Assembly: GCA_946478675.1 (NCBI GenBank)
Contig: CAMLEF010000035.1
Coordinates: forward strand, 1 to 21,204
Length of the DNA: 21,204 nt
DNA from: an uncultured Flavobacteriales bacterium
GTDB taxonomy: Bacteria; Bacteroidota; Bacteroidia; Palsa-965
Direction: 5' to 3'
The notes under the pieces were generated by a model, which saw nothing but the letters and a program-made list of their open reading frames with translations, was not told where the DNA came from and ran no database searches. Shown piece by piece: positions 1 to 7,254 of the stretch. Made by a program: the position numbers and the translations under genes. Numbering within the stretch: the first letter of the stretch is position 1; each line of letters starts with the position of its first letter.

Positions 1-90
1 AATTATCCGACGAACGTGCAGAATGGCTACGGTTATTTTGCGACGCAGTTCCCGGATATTAGGATTTATTATCTGCCGGATTATCATTGA
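1..90 (+). CDS. C-terminal fragment of an unidentified protein
   Basis: Frame 1 is open from the first base to a TGA at 88-90 and encodes 29 residues ending in IYYLPDYH, rich in aromatic residues (GYGYF, IRIYYLP). The start lies outside the window, so neither length nor function can be judged. The aromatic, GYGYF-containing end faintly resembles the C-termini of some Bacteroidota surface lipoproteins such as DUF4249, but this is only an impression. It is followed within about 15 bp by a strong hairpin, which supports it being the real 3' end of a transcribed gene that converges on the oxidase operon. Confidence 0.6.
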   Translation, partial: NYPTNVQNGYGYFATQFPDIRIYYLPDYH

Positions 91-103
91 TGAATCAGAA
101 GAA

Positions 104-161
104 AAATAAAAAAGTAAACCTCGAAGGTTTTGGGAAACCTTCGAGGTTTACTTTTTTATTT
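104..161. terminator. Bidirectional intrinsic terminator, 27-bp perfect stem
   Basis: Bases 104-130 and 135-161 are perfectly complementary around a TGGG loop at 131-134. The outer stem is A-rich on the left and T-rich on the right, so either strand gives a GC-containing hairpin followed by a U tract. It sits between the end of the plus-strand gene at 90 and the end of the minus-strand gene at 178, as expected for a shared terminator of convergent genes. Each arm is itself a small inverted repeat (AAACCT, CGA, AGGTTT). Confidence 0.9.
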
Positions 162-177
162 CTTAGTTTTTAGAAGC

Positions 178-414
178 TCAATTCCACATTCCGCGGAACT
201 CTTTAAAAAGCGCTTTCGCTTTCTTGCGGAAGAAGATCAGCACGATCATCAGGAACGCATACGGCACCGCCATCAGGTAGAGGATGGCATTGTTGAGGCC
301 GGCCGCCTGTCCGCCGCTGTCGGTTTCTGCTACCGCTTTGCACATCGCGCATTGTGCCGACGCGCTGAAGACGATCAGCAGCAGGAAAACCGAAAGGAGA
401 ACGAGACGTTTCAT
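178..414 (-). CDS. Small secreted or membrane protein with a CxxC motif, last gene of the oxidase cluster
   Basis: This 78-residue protein has a clear signal peptide (residues 1-20, ending SASA), directly followed by CAMC at 22-25. After a short polar segment there is one membrane span at about 42-62 (AILYLMAVPYAFLMIVLIFF) and a basic tail (RKKAKALFKEFR). The CxxC would lie at the extreme N-terminus of the mature protein on the outer side of the membrane. It follows the DUF420 gene by 20 bp and the operon terminator comes right after it, so it is most likely co-expressed with the oxidase accessory genes. I do not recognise a named family. A role in copper or thiol handling during oxidase assembly is inferred from the motif and context only. 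Confidence 0.75.
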   Translation of the reverse strand: MKRLVLLSVFLLLIVFSASAQCAMCKAVAETDSGGQAAGLNNAILYLMAVPYAFLMIVLIFFRKKAKALFKEFRGMWN

Positions 415-434
415 GACTTAAAGTTACGCTTTTT

Positions 435-1019
435 TCAGGCGTAAAACGGCGAGATCAGCAGGTAAACGATCGGGCCGGTGAGGCTCACGTAAAACCAGAT
501 CGGCCAGGTGTAGCGCGCGATCTTTTTGTGCTTCGGGAACTCCGAGGTGAGGCCGCGGTACGCCGTGAAAAGGATGAACGGAAGAATGATCGCCGCGAGG
601 AAAATGTGCGTGAGCAGGATGATCAGGTAAACCGCGCGCAGTCCACCTGCCGCTGCTTTTTCCGTTGCGTCGAGCGTGCCGTCGTGGTTCGTGTCGCCGT
701 AAATCGTGTCGCCGCTGAGCAGGTGATGCGCGATGTAGGAAACGAGGAAGATGATCGAGAACGTCATCGCCGCGAGCATGATCTTCTTGTGCTGCACGTA
801 TTTTTTCTGCTTCACCGCCCAGAGCGCCGCCAGCAGCAGCACCGTCACGATCGAGTTGATGATTGCATTCACCAGCGCGAAGATGTGAATGTTGAAACCA
901 AGATTCACGTCGAGCTTCACACGACCGAGCACGACGATCACGGCGAAAACGACGAACGAAAAAACGCCGATGAGCCATTTCGCTTTCGGATCGTTTTTGG
1001 TGATGGAAGGCTGGAGCAT
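435..1019 (-). CDS. DUF420 family membrane protein (oxidase-associated)
   Basis: A 194-residue polytopic membrane protein with about five hydrophobic segments (near 14-31, 46-68, 80-97, 128-153 and 172-190). Histidines in or near the spans (H45, H77, H98, H99, H138) are typical of the DUF420/YozB family, which is found next to heme-copper oxidase genes and is linked to oxidase biogenesis. It lies 63 bp downstream of the SCO gene in the same direction. An unusual feature is the loop at residues 109-120, DTNHDGTLDATE, which fits the 12-residue EF-hand calcium-binding pattern and sits in an extramembrane loop between spans three and four. The start is ATG. A perfect TAnnTTTG-type box lies upstream at 1063-1070 but has no -33 partner. 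Confidence 0.85.
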   Translation of the reverse strand: MLQPSITKNDPKAKWLIGVFSFVVFAVIVVLGRVKLDVNLGFNIHIFALVNAIINSIVTVLLLAALWAVKQKKYVQHKKIMLAAMTFSIIFLVSYIAHHLLSGDTIYGDTNHDGTLDATEKAAAGGLRAVYLIILLTHIFLAAIILPFILFTAYRGLTSEFPKHKKIARYTWPIWFYVSLTGPIVYLLISPFYA

Positions 1020-1082
1020 TTTTTTGCGGTTAATTGTCGCCGGAGAAACCGGAAGACGGATGCAAAATTAAGCAGTAAAAAA

Positions 1083-1742
1083 TCACTTCTCCTTTAGCAG
1101 CGCATTAATATCGACGATCAAACTGTCCACTGCAGCAGAATCCGTTCCGCCGTAGTAGCCGCGAATACGCGCATGGCGATCGACGAGCACGAGCTGGTCG
1201 CTGTGAATGAAATCTTCCGAATCGCCGTTGCCGGGCTCGACAGGAAGAAAGAATCCGTAGCGGGCGAGATCGTAAAGATTTTTCTTTTTGCCGGTGATGA
1301 ATTTCCATTGCGCCGTATCCGCATGAAAACGCTGCGCATACGTTTGCAGCGAAGCCACGGAGTCACGCGCGGGATCGACGGTGTACGAAACGATTGCAAC
1401 GTCCGGGTTGCCGCGGAACGCTTCCTGCACACGCGTCAGCTGCGAGGTCATGCGCGGACAGGTGCCGCCACAGCTGGCGAAGAAAAAATCGTTGACGACC
1501 ACTTTCCCATTGACGGAAGTCGTGACGAACGGGCGCCCGCTTTGCGCGAGGAACGTGTCGGAAGGAACCGTGTGGTAGAGCGTGTCGCCGTTTGCGCCGA
1601 GCGAATCGAGCGGGTAATATTTCGCCAGCCGCGGAAGGCTTGTCTTCGTTACGGCACCGGAATCGAACGCCGGGTGTTCACCGCCGTTTCCGCAGGAGAA
1701 CAACAGCGTCAGCACCGGAAGAAGCAGCAGTCCGCGTTTCAT
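1083..1742 (-). CDS. SCO1/SenC family copper chaperone lipoprotein
   Basis: SCO proteins deliver copper to the CuA centre of cytochrome c oxidase subunit II. This one has a lipoprotein signal peptide (LLFSC, cysteine at about residue 17), so it should be anchored in the cytoplasmic or outer membrane facing the periplasm. The SCO copper ligands are all visible: CGGTC followed by P (about 91-95) and the distal histidine in DFIHSDQLVLVD (about 180). Length is about 219 residues, normal for the family. A GTG codon directly precedes the ATG at 1742. I chose the ATG, which overlaps the TGA of the upstream gene by one base (TGATG), suggesting translational coupling. It is followed by the DUF420 gene. 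Confidence 0.93.
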   Translation of the reverse strand: MKRGLLLLPVLTLLFSCGNGGEHPAFDSGAVTKTSLPRLAKYYPLDSLGANGDTLYHTVPSDTFLAQSGRPFVTTSVNGKVVVNDFFFASCGGTCPRMTSQLTRVQEAFRGNPDVAIVSYTVDPARDSVASLQTYAQRFHADTAQWKFITGKKKNLYDLARYGFFLPVEPGNGDSEDFIHSDQLVLVDRHARIRGYYGGTDSAAVDSLIVDINALLKEK

Positions 1743-2434
1743 CACTTTTTCTTTTCGATCGTCGTTTGCTCGAGCGTTTCGGCGGCTTCATCACGCGAGT
1801 AGATGTACTGCACGTCTTCGCGCATTTTCTTGAGCTGGTCGCCGTAATGGATGTTGTAGTACCCGCGGATCCGCCCTTTCCAGTCGATCAGCACAGCATC
1901 GCTCTTGCCCACCCACGGATCTTTTTTCCGTGAAGGATCGGGCACGAAATAATGCTTGTCGCGCAGCGTATCGAACGTCACCGGCGGAACGAAGATGGTC
2001 ATTCCCGTATCGGTGCCGAGCTTGAGGTCTTTCGCAAAATCAGGCGCATCCGCCGGCGGATTTCCGGCCGAGTCGCCGGGAAAGAAAAACACGAAGACCG
2101 CGTTCCCGTACTTGCTCTTGTTCCAGGTCACATCCTGCGCGAGCAGCGGAAGCACGCTGTTCACCGAATCGGGATGCAGGAAGATGGCGAGGTAAAGATG
2201 CCCGGCGAGCTTGTTGCTGTTGAAGGCCGCGCCATTTTTCAGCAGTCCGTGAAAGGCAGGAATGGTGTACCAGGCGGTGTCGGTTTTCGGATTACCGTTC
2301 TTATCCGTGACTTCAATGGCGTGCCTGGGGCCAAAAAAAGGCGCCCGGACTGCTTTTGGCACACCGAGCGCGAAATAAATGTAAATAAGAGTCGGAAGAA
2401 GGAGAACGGTAACGAGGATGAGCTTGGATTTCAT
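1742..2434 (-). CDS. Cysteine-less SCO-like membrane-anchored protein
   Basis: A 230-residue protein with one N-terminal membrane anchor (about residues 4-25) and a soluble domain that parallels the adjacent SCO. Its C-terminal AVLIDWKGRIRGYYNIHYG matches the SCO stretch LVLVDRHARIRGYYGG in position and pattern, and LYLAIFLHPDSVNSVLPLL falls where SCO has FFFASCGGTCP. It contains no cysteine at all, so it cannot bind copper or exchange thiols as a normal SCO does. Start and stop overlap both neighbours by one base, so it is coupled to COX4 upstream and SCO downstream. I infer a degenerate thioredoxin-fold partner in oxidase assembly; the biochemical role is unknown. Confidence 0.75.
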   Translation of the reverse strand: MKSKLILVTVLLLPTLIYIYFALGVPKAVRAPFFGPRHAIEVTDKNGNPKTDTAWYTIPAFHGLLKNGAAFNSNKLAGHLYLAIFLHPDSVNSVLPLLAQDVTWNKSKYGNAVFVFFFPGDSAGNPPADAPDFAKDLKLGTDTGMTIFVPPVTFDTLRDKHYFVPDPSRKKDPWVGKSDAVLIDWKGRIRGYYNIHYGDQLKKMREDVQYIYSRDEAAETLEQTTIEKKK

Positions 2435-2883
2435 TACTTGGTTTCTCCTGCTGCCTCATGATGGCCGGAATGACGAGCCTCCTCCATCATTTTCACTTTC
2501 TCGTTCGGGATGGGTTCGTCGATGCGACGGGTCTTCGAATATTCACCTTCGCCGATCGTCAGCATGATGATCAGGTAAAGGATGAAGCCCGCGAAGGGAG
2601 CGATGATCACCCATTTCGTCCAGCGCGTTTCTTCGCCGAGGTGCATGAACGTGTACACGATGAAGTACGCTTTGAAGACGGTCAGGCCGATGAAGATGAA
2701 CTTCAGGACATTCGCGCTGAATCCCCATTCTGCGGCTTTGATACCGATGAAGATTTCAGTGATCGTAACGACCAGCAGCAGCCAGAACACGTTCCAAAGC
2801 TTGCGGCGGATCTTCTTGCCGTGCGCTTCGTCGTGGTGCGCCATCATTTCATAATTCGGAAACGGATCGTGGAATTCTGACAT
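2434..2883 (-). CDS. Cytochrome c oxidase subunit IV family protein
   Basis: A 149-residue protein with three predicted membrane spans (about 32-49, 62-81 and 92-111), the layout of the prokaryotic COX4 family of small oxidase subunits. The central span contains the family-like FKAYFIVYTFMHL. Both ends are polar and histidine-rich (MAHHDEAH at the N-terminus, HSGHH at the C-terminus). It follows subunit III by 48 bp and overlaps the next gene by one base (TAATG). COX4 subunits are accessory and non-catalytic; they stabilise the assembled oxidase in the cytoplasmic membrane. Confidence 0.87.
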   Translation of the reverse strand: MSEFHDPFPNYEMMAHHDEAHGKKIRRKLWNVFWLLLVVTITEIFIGIKAAEWGFSANVLKFIFIGLTVFKAYFIVYTFMHLGEETRWTKWVIIAPFAGFILYLIIMLTIGEGEYSKTRRIDEPIPNEKVKMMEEARHSGHHEAAGETK

Positions 2884-2931
2884 GGTGTTTCTTTTATAGC
2901 GTTGTTAATGTCTTTTTTCTCGAAGAAAGGA

Positions 2932-3747
2932 TTAGAGCAGGTAGAAGAAGGTGAATACGAAGACCCATACAAGGTCGACGAAGTGCCAGTAGAGACCTAC
3001 TTTTTCTACCATTTCATAGTGACCGCGGCGGGCCATGATGCCCTTGAGCACCATGATGAAGATGACGATGTTGATGCACACGCCGGAGAAGACGTGGAAA
3101 CCGTGGAAACCGGTGATGAAGAAGAAGAAATCCGCGAAGCCGGTGTGGCCGTATTCGTTGTGGTGCAGGTTAGCGCCGTAGAATTTTTCGCCGTGATCGA
3201 TGATGTACTTCGATGCTTCGGCAGAAAGCGCTTCACCTTTGTGCATAAGAATGTTCAGGTTCGCTTCGTGCGTTTCATGGTTCACCTGGTACGTATACAT
3301 CTCGTTCTGGTAAAGAACGGAACCATGCTCAGAGCCCGTGATGAAGTTGTACCATTCCCAGGCCTGTGAGCCGACGAACATCAGGCCCCCGATGATCGTT
3401 GCAAACATCCAGATGAGAACGCCTTTGCGGTTGTTGCGGTGACCCGATTCAACAGCGAGTACCATCGTCACCGAGCTCATGATGAGGATGAAGGTCATCA
3501 GACCTACGTACATCAGCGGCAGGTGCTTTCCTTCGAGGAAGGGGAAGTGATGGAACACATCGCCCGGTACCGGCCATTCGCCATAGAAGCGGTGACGGAA
3601 GAAACCATAGGCGCAAAGGAAGCCGGAGAAAGTGAGCGCGTCAGAGATGAGGAAGAACCACATGAAGAGTTTTCCGTAGCTGGCGCCCAGGGGAGAAGTA
3701 GCTCCGCCCCAGTTGGCTTGTTTCAAATCTGCAGATGCTCCTGCCAT
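2932..3747 (-). CDS. Cytochrome c oxidase subunit III (longer copy)
   Basis: This 271-residue heme-copper oxidase subunit III has about seven membrane segments, the glutamate-containing GSQAWEWYNFI segment, HGFHVFSG at about 215-222 and the C-terminal signature YWHFVDLVWVFVF at about 253-265. Between helices four and five there is a long histidine-rich insertion (about residues 150-200). Subunit III carries no metals but supports proton uptake and stability of subunit I. It sits between the shorter COX3 homologue (63 bp upstream) and COX4. The two-copy arrangement is one I recognise from Bacteroidota oxidase operons. The ATG start at 3747 is the only sensible one before helix one. Confidence 0.93.
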   Translation of the reverse strand: MAGASADLKQANWGGATSPLGASYGKLFMWFFLISDALTFSGFLCAYGFFRHRFYGEWPVPGDVFHHFPFLEGKHLPLMYVGLMTFILIMSSVTMVLAVESGHRNNRKGVLIWMFATIIGGLMFVGSQAWEWYNFITGSEHGSVLYQNEMYTYQVNHETHEANLNILMHKGEALSAEASKYIIDHGEKFYGANLHHNEYGHTGFADFFFFITGFHGFHVFSGVCINIVIFIMVLKGIMARRGHYEMVEKVGLYWHFVDLVWVFVFTFFYLL

Positions 3748-3810
3748 AAGTGAAGAATTGTTGTTGGTGTGGTGTTCGGGTGCTCCGCGGTCGGCGGAGG
3801 CGGTGCAAGT

Positions 3811-4407
3811 TTACTTATAAATCGTTAAAAAAACGAACAAATATATCCATAACAAATCGAGGAAATGCCAGTAAATCGACACCACCCGGATTCCGTGGAC
3901 ATTGTTCGCCCCGTACGCTCCGAAGAACGAACGGATGAGAATGAAAAGTAACGCGATGATCCCGCCCGCCAGGTGAGCCAGGTGCAGGCCGGAAAGCATG
4001 TAGATGAACGAGCCGGAAACCAGCGAGGTTTGCCCTTTCTGGTGAACGAGGTAAACGCCGCCTTCGGTCAGCAGTCGCCAGCCTTCGAACTGGAACCATG
4101 CAAAAGCCAGTCCGAGCACCAGCGTTGCGCCCAGGAAAAGGCTGCCCGCGCGGACTTTATTTCTGCGGAAGCTCCACAGCGAAAAATTCATCGTGACGCT
4201 GCTGAGGATGATGACCGCCGTGCTGATCTTGAAAACGTCCGGCAGGGTGATCTGGAACCAGTTGCCGGCGCCGCGACGAACAATGTAAGCGCTGGTAAGG
4301 CCGGCAAAGATCATGATGATGCTCACAATGCCGAGCCACATGAGGTTGCGCTGCGCACGCTGTCTCTTGAGCTGAAATTCCTGGTCTGACGTCAACATGG
4401 CTTCCAT
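3811..4407 (-). CDS. Cytochrome c oxidase subunit III homologue (shorter copy)
   Basis: A 198-residue COX3-family protein with five membrane segments, the length expected for the short quinol- or bacterial-type subunit III. Recognisable family motifs are AWFQFEGWRLL (about 103-113), GLHLAHLAGG and the C-terminal YWHFLDLLWIYLFVF. It begins 4 bp after the stop of ctaB, so the two are surely one transcript. An internal ATG three codons downstream is an alternative start. The pair of adjacent COX3 genes suggests either two subunits in one complex or assembly with different partners; sequence alone cannot distinguish these. Confidence 0.92.
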   Translation of the reverse strand: MEAMLTSDQEFQLKRQRAQRNLMWLGIVSIIMIFAGLTSAYIVRRGAGNWFQITLPDVFKISTAVIILSSVTMNFSLWSFRRNKVRAGSLFLGATLVLGLAFAWFQFEGWRLLTEGGVYLVHQKGQTSLVSGSFIYMLSGLHLAHLAGGIIALLFILIRSFFGAYGANNVHGIRVVSIYWHFLDLLWIYLFVFLTIYK

Positions 4408-4411
4408 GATC

Positions 4412-5359
4412 TTAACCGAATAAATACGCCAGCTGTACCACCGGCAGGTAAATGAATGAACCGAACATCAGTCGCGAAGCGGAGCGTACGTCGCATTTGC
4501 GGTAAAGCTGGATGGCCTGGTACAGGAACCCGATGCCGCAAACCAGCACGATCACCATCGAAACGGTGCCGGAGGTTTGAATCAGGATCGGGAACAGGCT
4601 GACGGGAATGAGAACGAGCGTGTAAAGCACAATCTGGAAAGCGGAGCTTTTATCGCGGCCGCCCAGCGAAGGCAGCAGGTGAAAACCGGCTTTCTGGTAA
4701 TCATCGTGCAGCACCCAGGCGATGGCCCAGAAGTGCGGAAACTGCCACATGAACTGCACCGCGAACAGCAGCCAGCCCGTGAGGCCAATGTGACCAACAC
4801 CGCTGGTAGCAGCCACCCAGCCCAGCATGGCGGGAATAGCGCCGGGGAACGCGCCCACGAATACGGCGAACGGCGTTCTCTTTTTGAGCGGGGTGTAAAC
4901 GACGGTGTAAAGGATCAGCGCGAGCGTGCTGAGAATGCCGCTCAGGATGTTCGTGTAAAGGAAAAGTGCGGCGATACCCACAGCGCCCATCACCGATGCG
5001 ACGATGATTCCTTCGCCCGGCGTCATGCGCGATTGCGGGAGCGGACGCTTCATCGTGCGCGTCATGATCTTGTCCGATTCGCGCTCGATGACCTGGTTGA
5101 AACCGTTGGAAGAAGCCGTGACCAGCAGACCGCCGATCGTCAGCGCCGTCAGCCGCAGCCAGTCCATTTCGATGTTGAGCTCCCGGCAGGCAATGAAATA
5201 GCCGATGACAGCGGAAAACACCACCAGCGAAGCGAGACGGAGCTTCGAGAACTGCACGTAATCCGCCACCTTACTCATCAGGCTCGCAGGTTTATCGATC
5301 GTATGTGCACGGGAAGAAAGCAAATTTCCGGCTTTAAAAACCGCGCCAAATTTAGGCAT
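4412..5359 (-). CDS. ctaB: Protoheme IX farnesyltransferase (heme O synthase)
   Basis: CtaB attaches a farnesyl group to heme B to make heme O for the oxidase. It is an integral UbiA-family prenyltransferase with about nine membrane segments. The first Mg-diphosphate motif is visible as N88-x3-E92-x3-D96 followed by RTMKRPLP (about 101-108), and the second region carries DDYQKAGFHLLP. The first ATG (5359) gives 315 residues. An internal ATG at 5278 (MSKVADYVQFSKLRL) gives 288 residues, closer to usual length, and a TAAATTTG box lies across codons 2-5 of the longer version, so the shorter start is quite possible. It appears to be the first gene of the leftward oxidase operon in this window. 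Confidence 0.93.
   Translation of the reverse strand: MPKFGAVFKAGNLLSSRAHTIDKPASLMSKVADYVQFSKLRLASLVVFSAVIGYFIACRELNIEMDWLRLTALTIGGLLVTASSNGFNQVIERESDKIMTRTMKRPLPQSRMTPGEGIIVASVMGAVGIAALFLYTNILSGILSTLALILYTVVYTPLKKRTPFAVFVGAFPGAIPAMLGWVAATSGVGHIGLTGWLLFAVQFMWQFPHFWAIAWVLHDDYQKAGFHLLPSLGGRDKSSAFQIVLYTLVLIPVSLFPILIQTSGTVSMVIVLVCGIGFLYQAIQLYRKCDVRSASRLMFGSFIYLPVVQLAYLFG
5347..5354 (-). promoter_or_regulatory. Possible -7 box for the ctaB operon
   Basis: On the minus strand this reads TAAATTTG, a full match to the Bacteroidota -7 consensus TAnnTTTG. It lies about 70 bp before the internal ctaB ATG at 5278. I find no TTG at the usual 19-21 bp upstream, and such an 8-mer occurs by chance several times in a window this size, so it is only a candidate. 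Confidence 0.22.
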
Positions 5360-5486
5360 TCCGCCCCGTCCGAGGTTCCCGTTCGGAAGGAATTTAGACG
5401 GCTTCTAAATAATGGGGGATGAAGGCCGCTCTTCGGAGGATATTCTCTTTGTAGAAGATGCGGATGCATGCTTCGGGGAAATCGGC

Positions 5487-5550
5487 ATTCGGTAATTCGG
5501 ACAGTCGGTGATTCGGTATTTCCGAATGAACGAATGCACGGATAAACGAA
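5487..5550. repeat. Degenerate octamer repeat with ATTCGGTA units
   Basis: The 197-bp gap between ctaB and the next gene holds eight consecutive 8-base units: ATTCGGTA, ATTCGGAC, AGTCGGTG, ATTCGGTA, TTTCCGAA, TGAACGAA, TGCACGGA, TAAACGAA. The first four are clear copies. The later ones decay, and one looks like the reverse complement (TCCGAAT), so the centre can fold as ATTCGG/CCGAAT. It appears non-coding. Apart from this repeat and the candidate -7 box I see nothing else in the gap, and no convincing terminator. Confidence 0.6.
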
Positions 5551-5556
5551 TTCCCA

Positions 5557-7254
5557 TTAATAGTCGCGGCTGGCTTTCCAGAGCGGGAGGCTGAGGCCGG
5601 CCATTACATAGGAGGAACGCTGCGTGGTGTTGACGTTGTGCAGTCGGCGGGCGCCGGCGGTGAGCTCGAGGCGCAACGGGAAGGCGGTGTTGAAACGGTA
5701 AGCGGCTTTGAACTCGGCGTAAAAAATATTCGTGGCCACGCCGTCGAAAAGATGGTGGTTGTAGTCGACGGCAGTGGGATGCGCGGGATCGGTGGATGAG
5801 CGCGTGATGTAGGAAGCGAAAATATCCTGGCCGAAATTTTTTCCTGCGGGATCGACACCCATTCTTGCACCGACGAGCTTGCCGGCTACCGTGAGGCCGT
5901 TCCACTGGTACTGCAGCAGGCCGAACAGTTCCGCGAAATTGGCGCCGAGCGGATGGGCCAGCGGCATCCCGGCATTGGAATAATTCTGCTGCGGACTGCC
6001 GTGCGAATACGTGTACGGGCGAACGATGTTCATTTCGGCCTGCAGGAAGAAGTTCTGCACCTGCGCGAAGTTGAAGCATTTGTAGCCGAGCTGGATGCCC
6101 TGCTTGTTGGCCCACCAGCCCTGCTTCCAGTTCCTGATTTCTTTCAGGTAAAATTCATCGAGGATGATCTGCGAATAAAAAAGGTTGTTCGCATTGAAAC
6201 GCACTTTCATCGCGAAACCGAGCATCGCATTATCCGACGAGCCGAGGCTGTATTCCACCGGGCGGAAGAATACGATCGGGTTGAGGTAATTCACGTCGAA
6301 GCCGCGGTAACGGTTCTGGTCTTCGCCCTGCCAGATAACGGATTCGAAAACGCCGAGGTTGAGCCATTTCGCAGCGTTGAAGCTGAGGTAATGGAAGGTG
6401 CCGAATTTGTTCGCGTAATGCGGATAAACATTTCCCCAGAACATCGTATCCGTCGGGCTTTTCAGCCAGGCGAACATCGACGTGTACTGCAGTTTCCAGA
6501 TCGTCGTTTGCTGCTGGATGTACGGGTACGCCGCGCTGAGATCGGAAAGGAAAAGCGAGCGATGACCGTCGCCCCAGAAATGTTTGTCGCGGCCGATCTG
6601 CAGATTGAAAACTTTCGAAGGCCGCCAGACGATGTTTCCCGAAAAATGCGAGATCGAATAGCGACCATTCGCGCCTTTCCGGATCGCATTGTCGCCCCAG
6701 CCGGGAATAACGCCGTAATGCTGCGCGATGGAATCCTGGTAATTCGGCAACACCGTCATTCCTCCGGCGAAACGCAATTCGATGCCGAGCTTCTGCTTGT
6801 AATCCGCATCGAGAATAATGCCGCCGGCGGTGGTTAAAAGCGTGCGGTTATCTTTCAGCTCTTTCCCGAATTGAAAATCATAAATGGGACGAAGCAGGAA
6901 TCCGAAATTGTAATCGCTTTTTACCGGAACAAACGACTCGCTGTAAGGATGCGCACGGTGGTTCACGTAATACTTATCCCAGCTCAGCCGGTTCGTGTAA
7001 ACAGGAATCTGCAGCGCGGCGGAATCACCTGTAATTTTTCGCCGGCGCAAATCCGCATCGACAGCCGGTTGAATCGTGGAATGACCGTCGGAATTATTGA
7101 AGAAGTAAGCGGTCGGAACAGCGTATTCTTCCGTCAGCGGCAAGGTATGCTGCGCGAAAATTTTTCCGGAGAGAAGAAGCAGCGTAAAAAACAACAAACG
7201 TTCCGTCCGTCGACCGAAAAGTGAAACGCGGAAAGCAGAACGTTCAACGATCAT
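5557..7254 (-). CDS. Wzi/RemB-like outer-membrane beta-barrel protein (copy 1)
   Basis: A 565-residue exported protein: signal peptide at residues 1-36 (ending GKIFAQ), then alternating amphipathic strands with aromatic residues and an aromatic C-terminal end, as in outer-membrane barrels. It is clearly paralogous to the protein encoded at 8447-10285: WGDGHRSLFLSD matches VGDGYRSLLLSD, and PLAHPLGANFAE matches PLAHPLGANFTE. I recognise this type as capsule-assembly Wzi-like, in some Bacteroidota called gliding-motility RemB; the exact family name is from memory. The ATG at 7254 overlaps the TGA of the WecA-like gene (ATGA), which fixes the start, since in-frame codons further up lie inside that gene. 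A role in attaching or organising surface polysaccharide is inferred. Confidence 0.82.
   Translation of the reverse strand: MIVERSAFRVSLFGRRTERLLFFTLLLLSGKIFAQHTLPLTEEYAVPTAYFFNNSDGHSTIQPAVDADLRRRKITGDSAALQIPVYTNRLSWDKYYVNHRAHPYSESFVPVKSDYNFGFLLRPIYDFQFGKELKDNRTLLTTAGGIILDADYKQKLGIELRFAGGMTVLPNYQDSIAQHYGVIPGWGDNAIRKGANGRYSISHFSGNIVWRPSKVFNLQIGRDKHFWGDGHRSLFLSDLSAAYPYIQQQTTIWKLQYTSMFAWLKSPTDTMFWGNVYPHYANKFGTFHYLSFNAAKWLNLGVFESVIWQGEDQNRYRGFDVNYLNPIVFFRPVEYSLGSSDNAMLGFAMKVRFNANNLFYSQIILDEFYLKEIRNWKQGWWANKQGIQLGYKCFNFAQVQNFFLQAEMNIVRPYTYSHGSPQQNYSNAGMPLAHPLGANFAELFGLLQYQWNGLTVAGKLVGARMGVDPAGKNFGQDIFASYITRSSTDPAHPTAVDYNHHLFDGVATNIFYAEFKAAYRFNTAFPLRLELTAGARRLHNVNTTQRSSYVMAGLSLPLWKASRDY

Noticed and set aside
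1063..1070. TAATTTTG on the minus strand as an internal promoter for DUF420
   Set aside because: It matches TAnnTTTG but has no TTG near the -33 position, and several chance matches are expected in a window this long.
3783..3799. 6-bp GC-rich hairpin between the two subunit III genes
   Set aside because: No U tract follows on the minus strand, so it is not a terminator. A role in mRNA processing is possible, but such short stems are common by chance.
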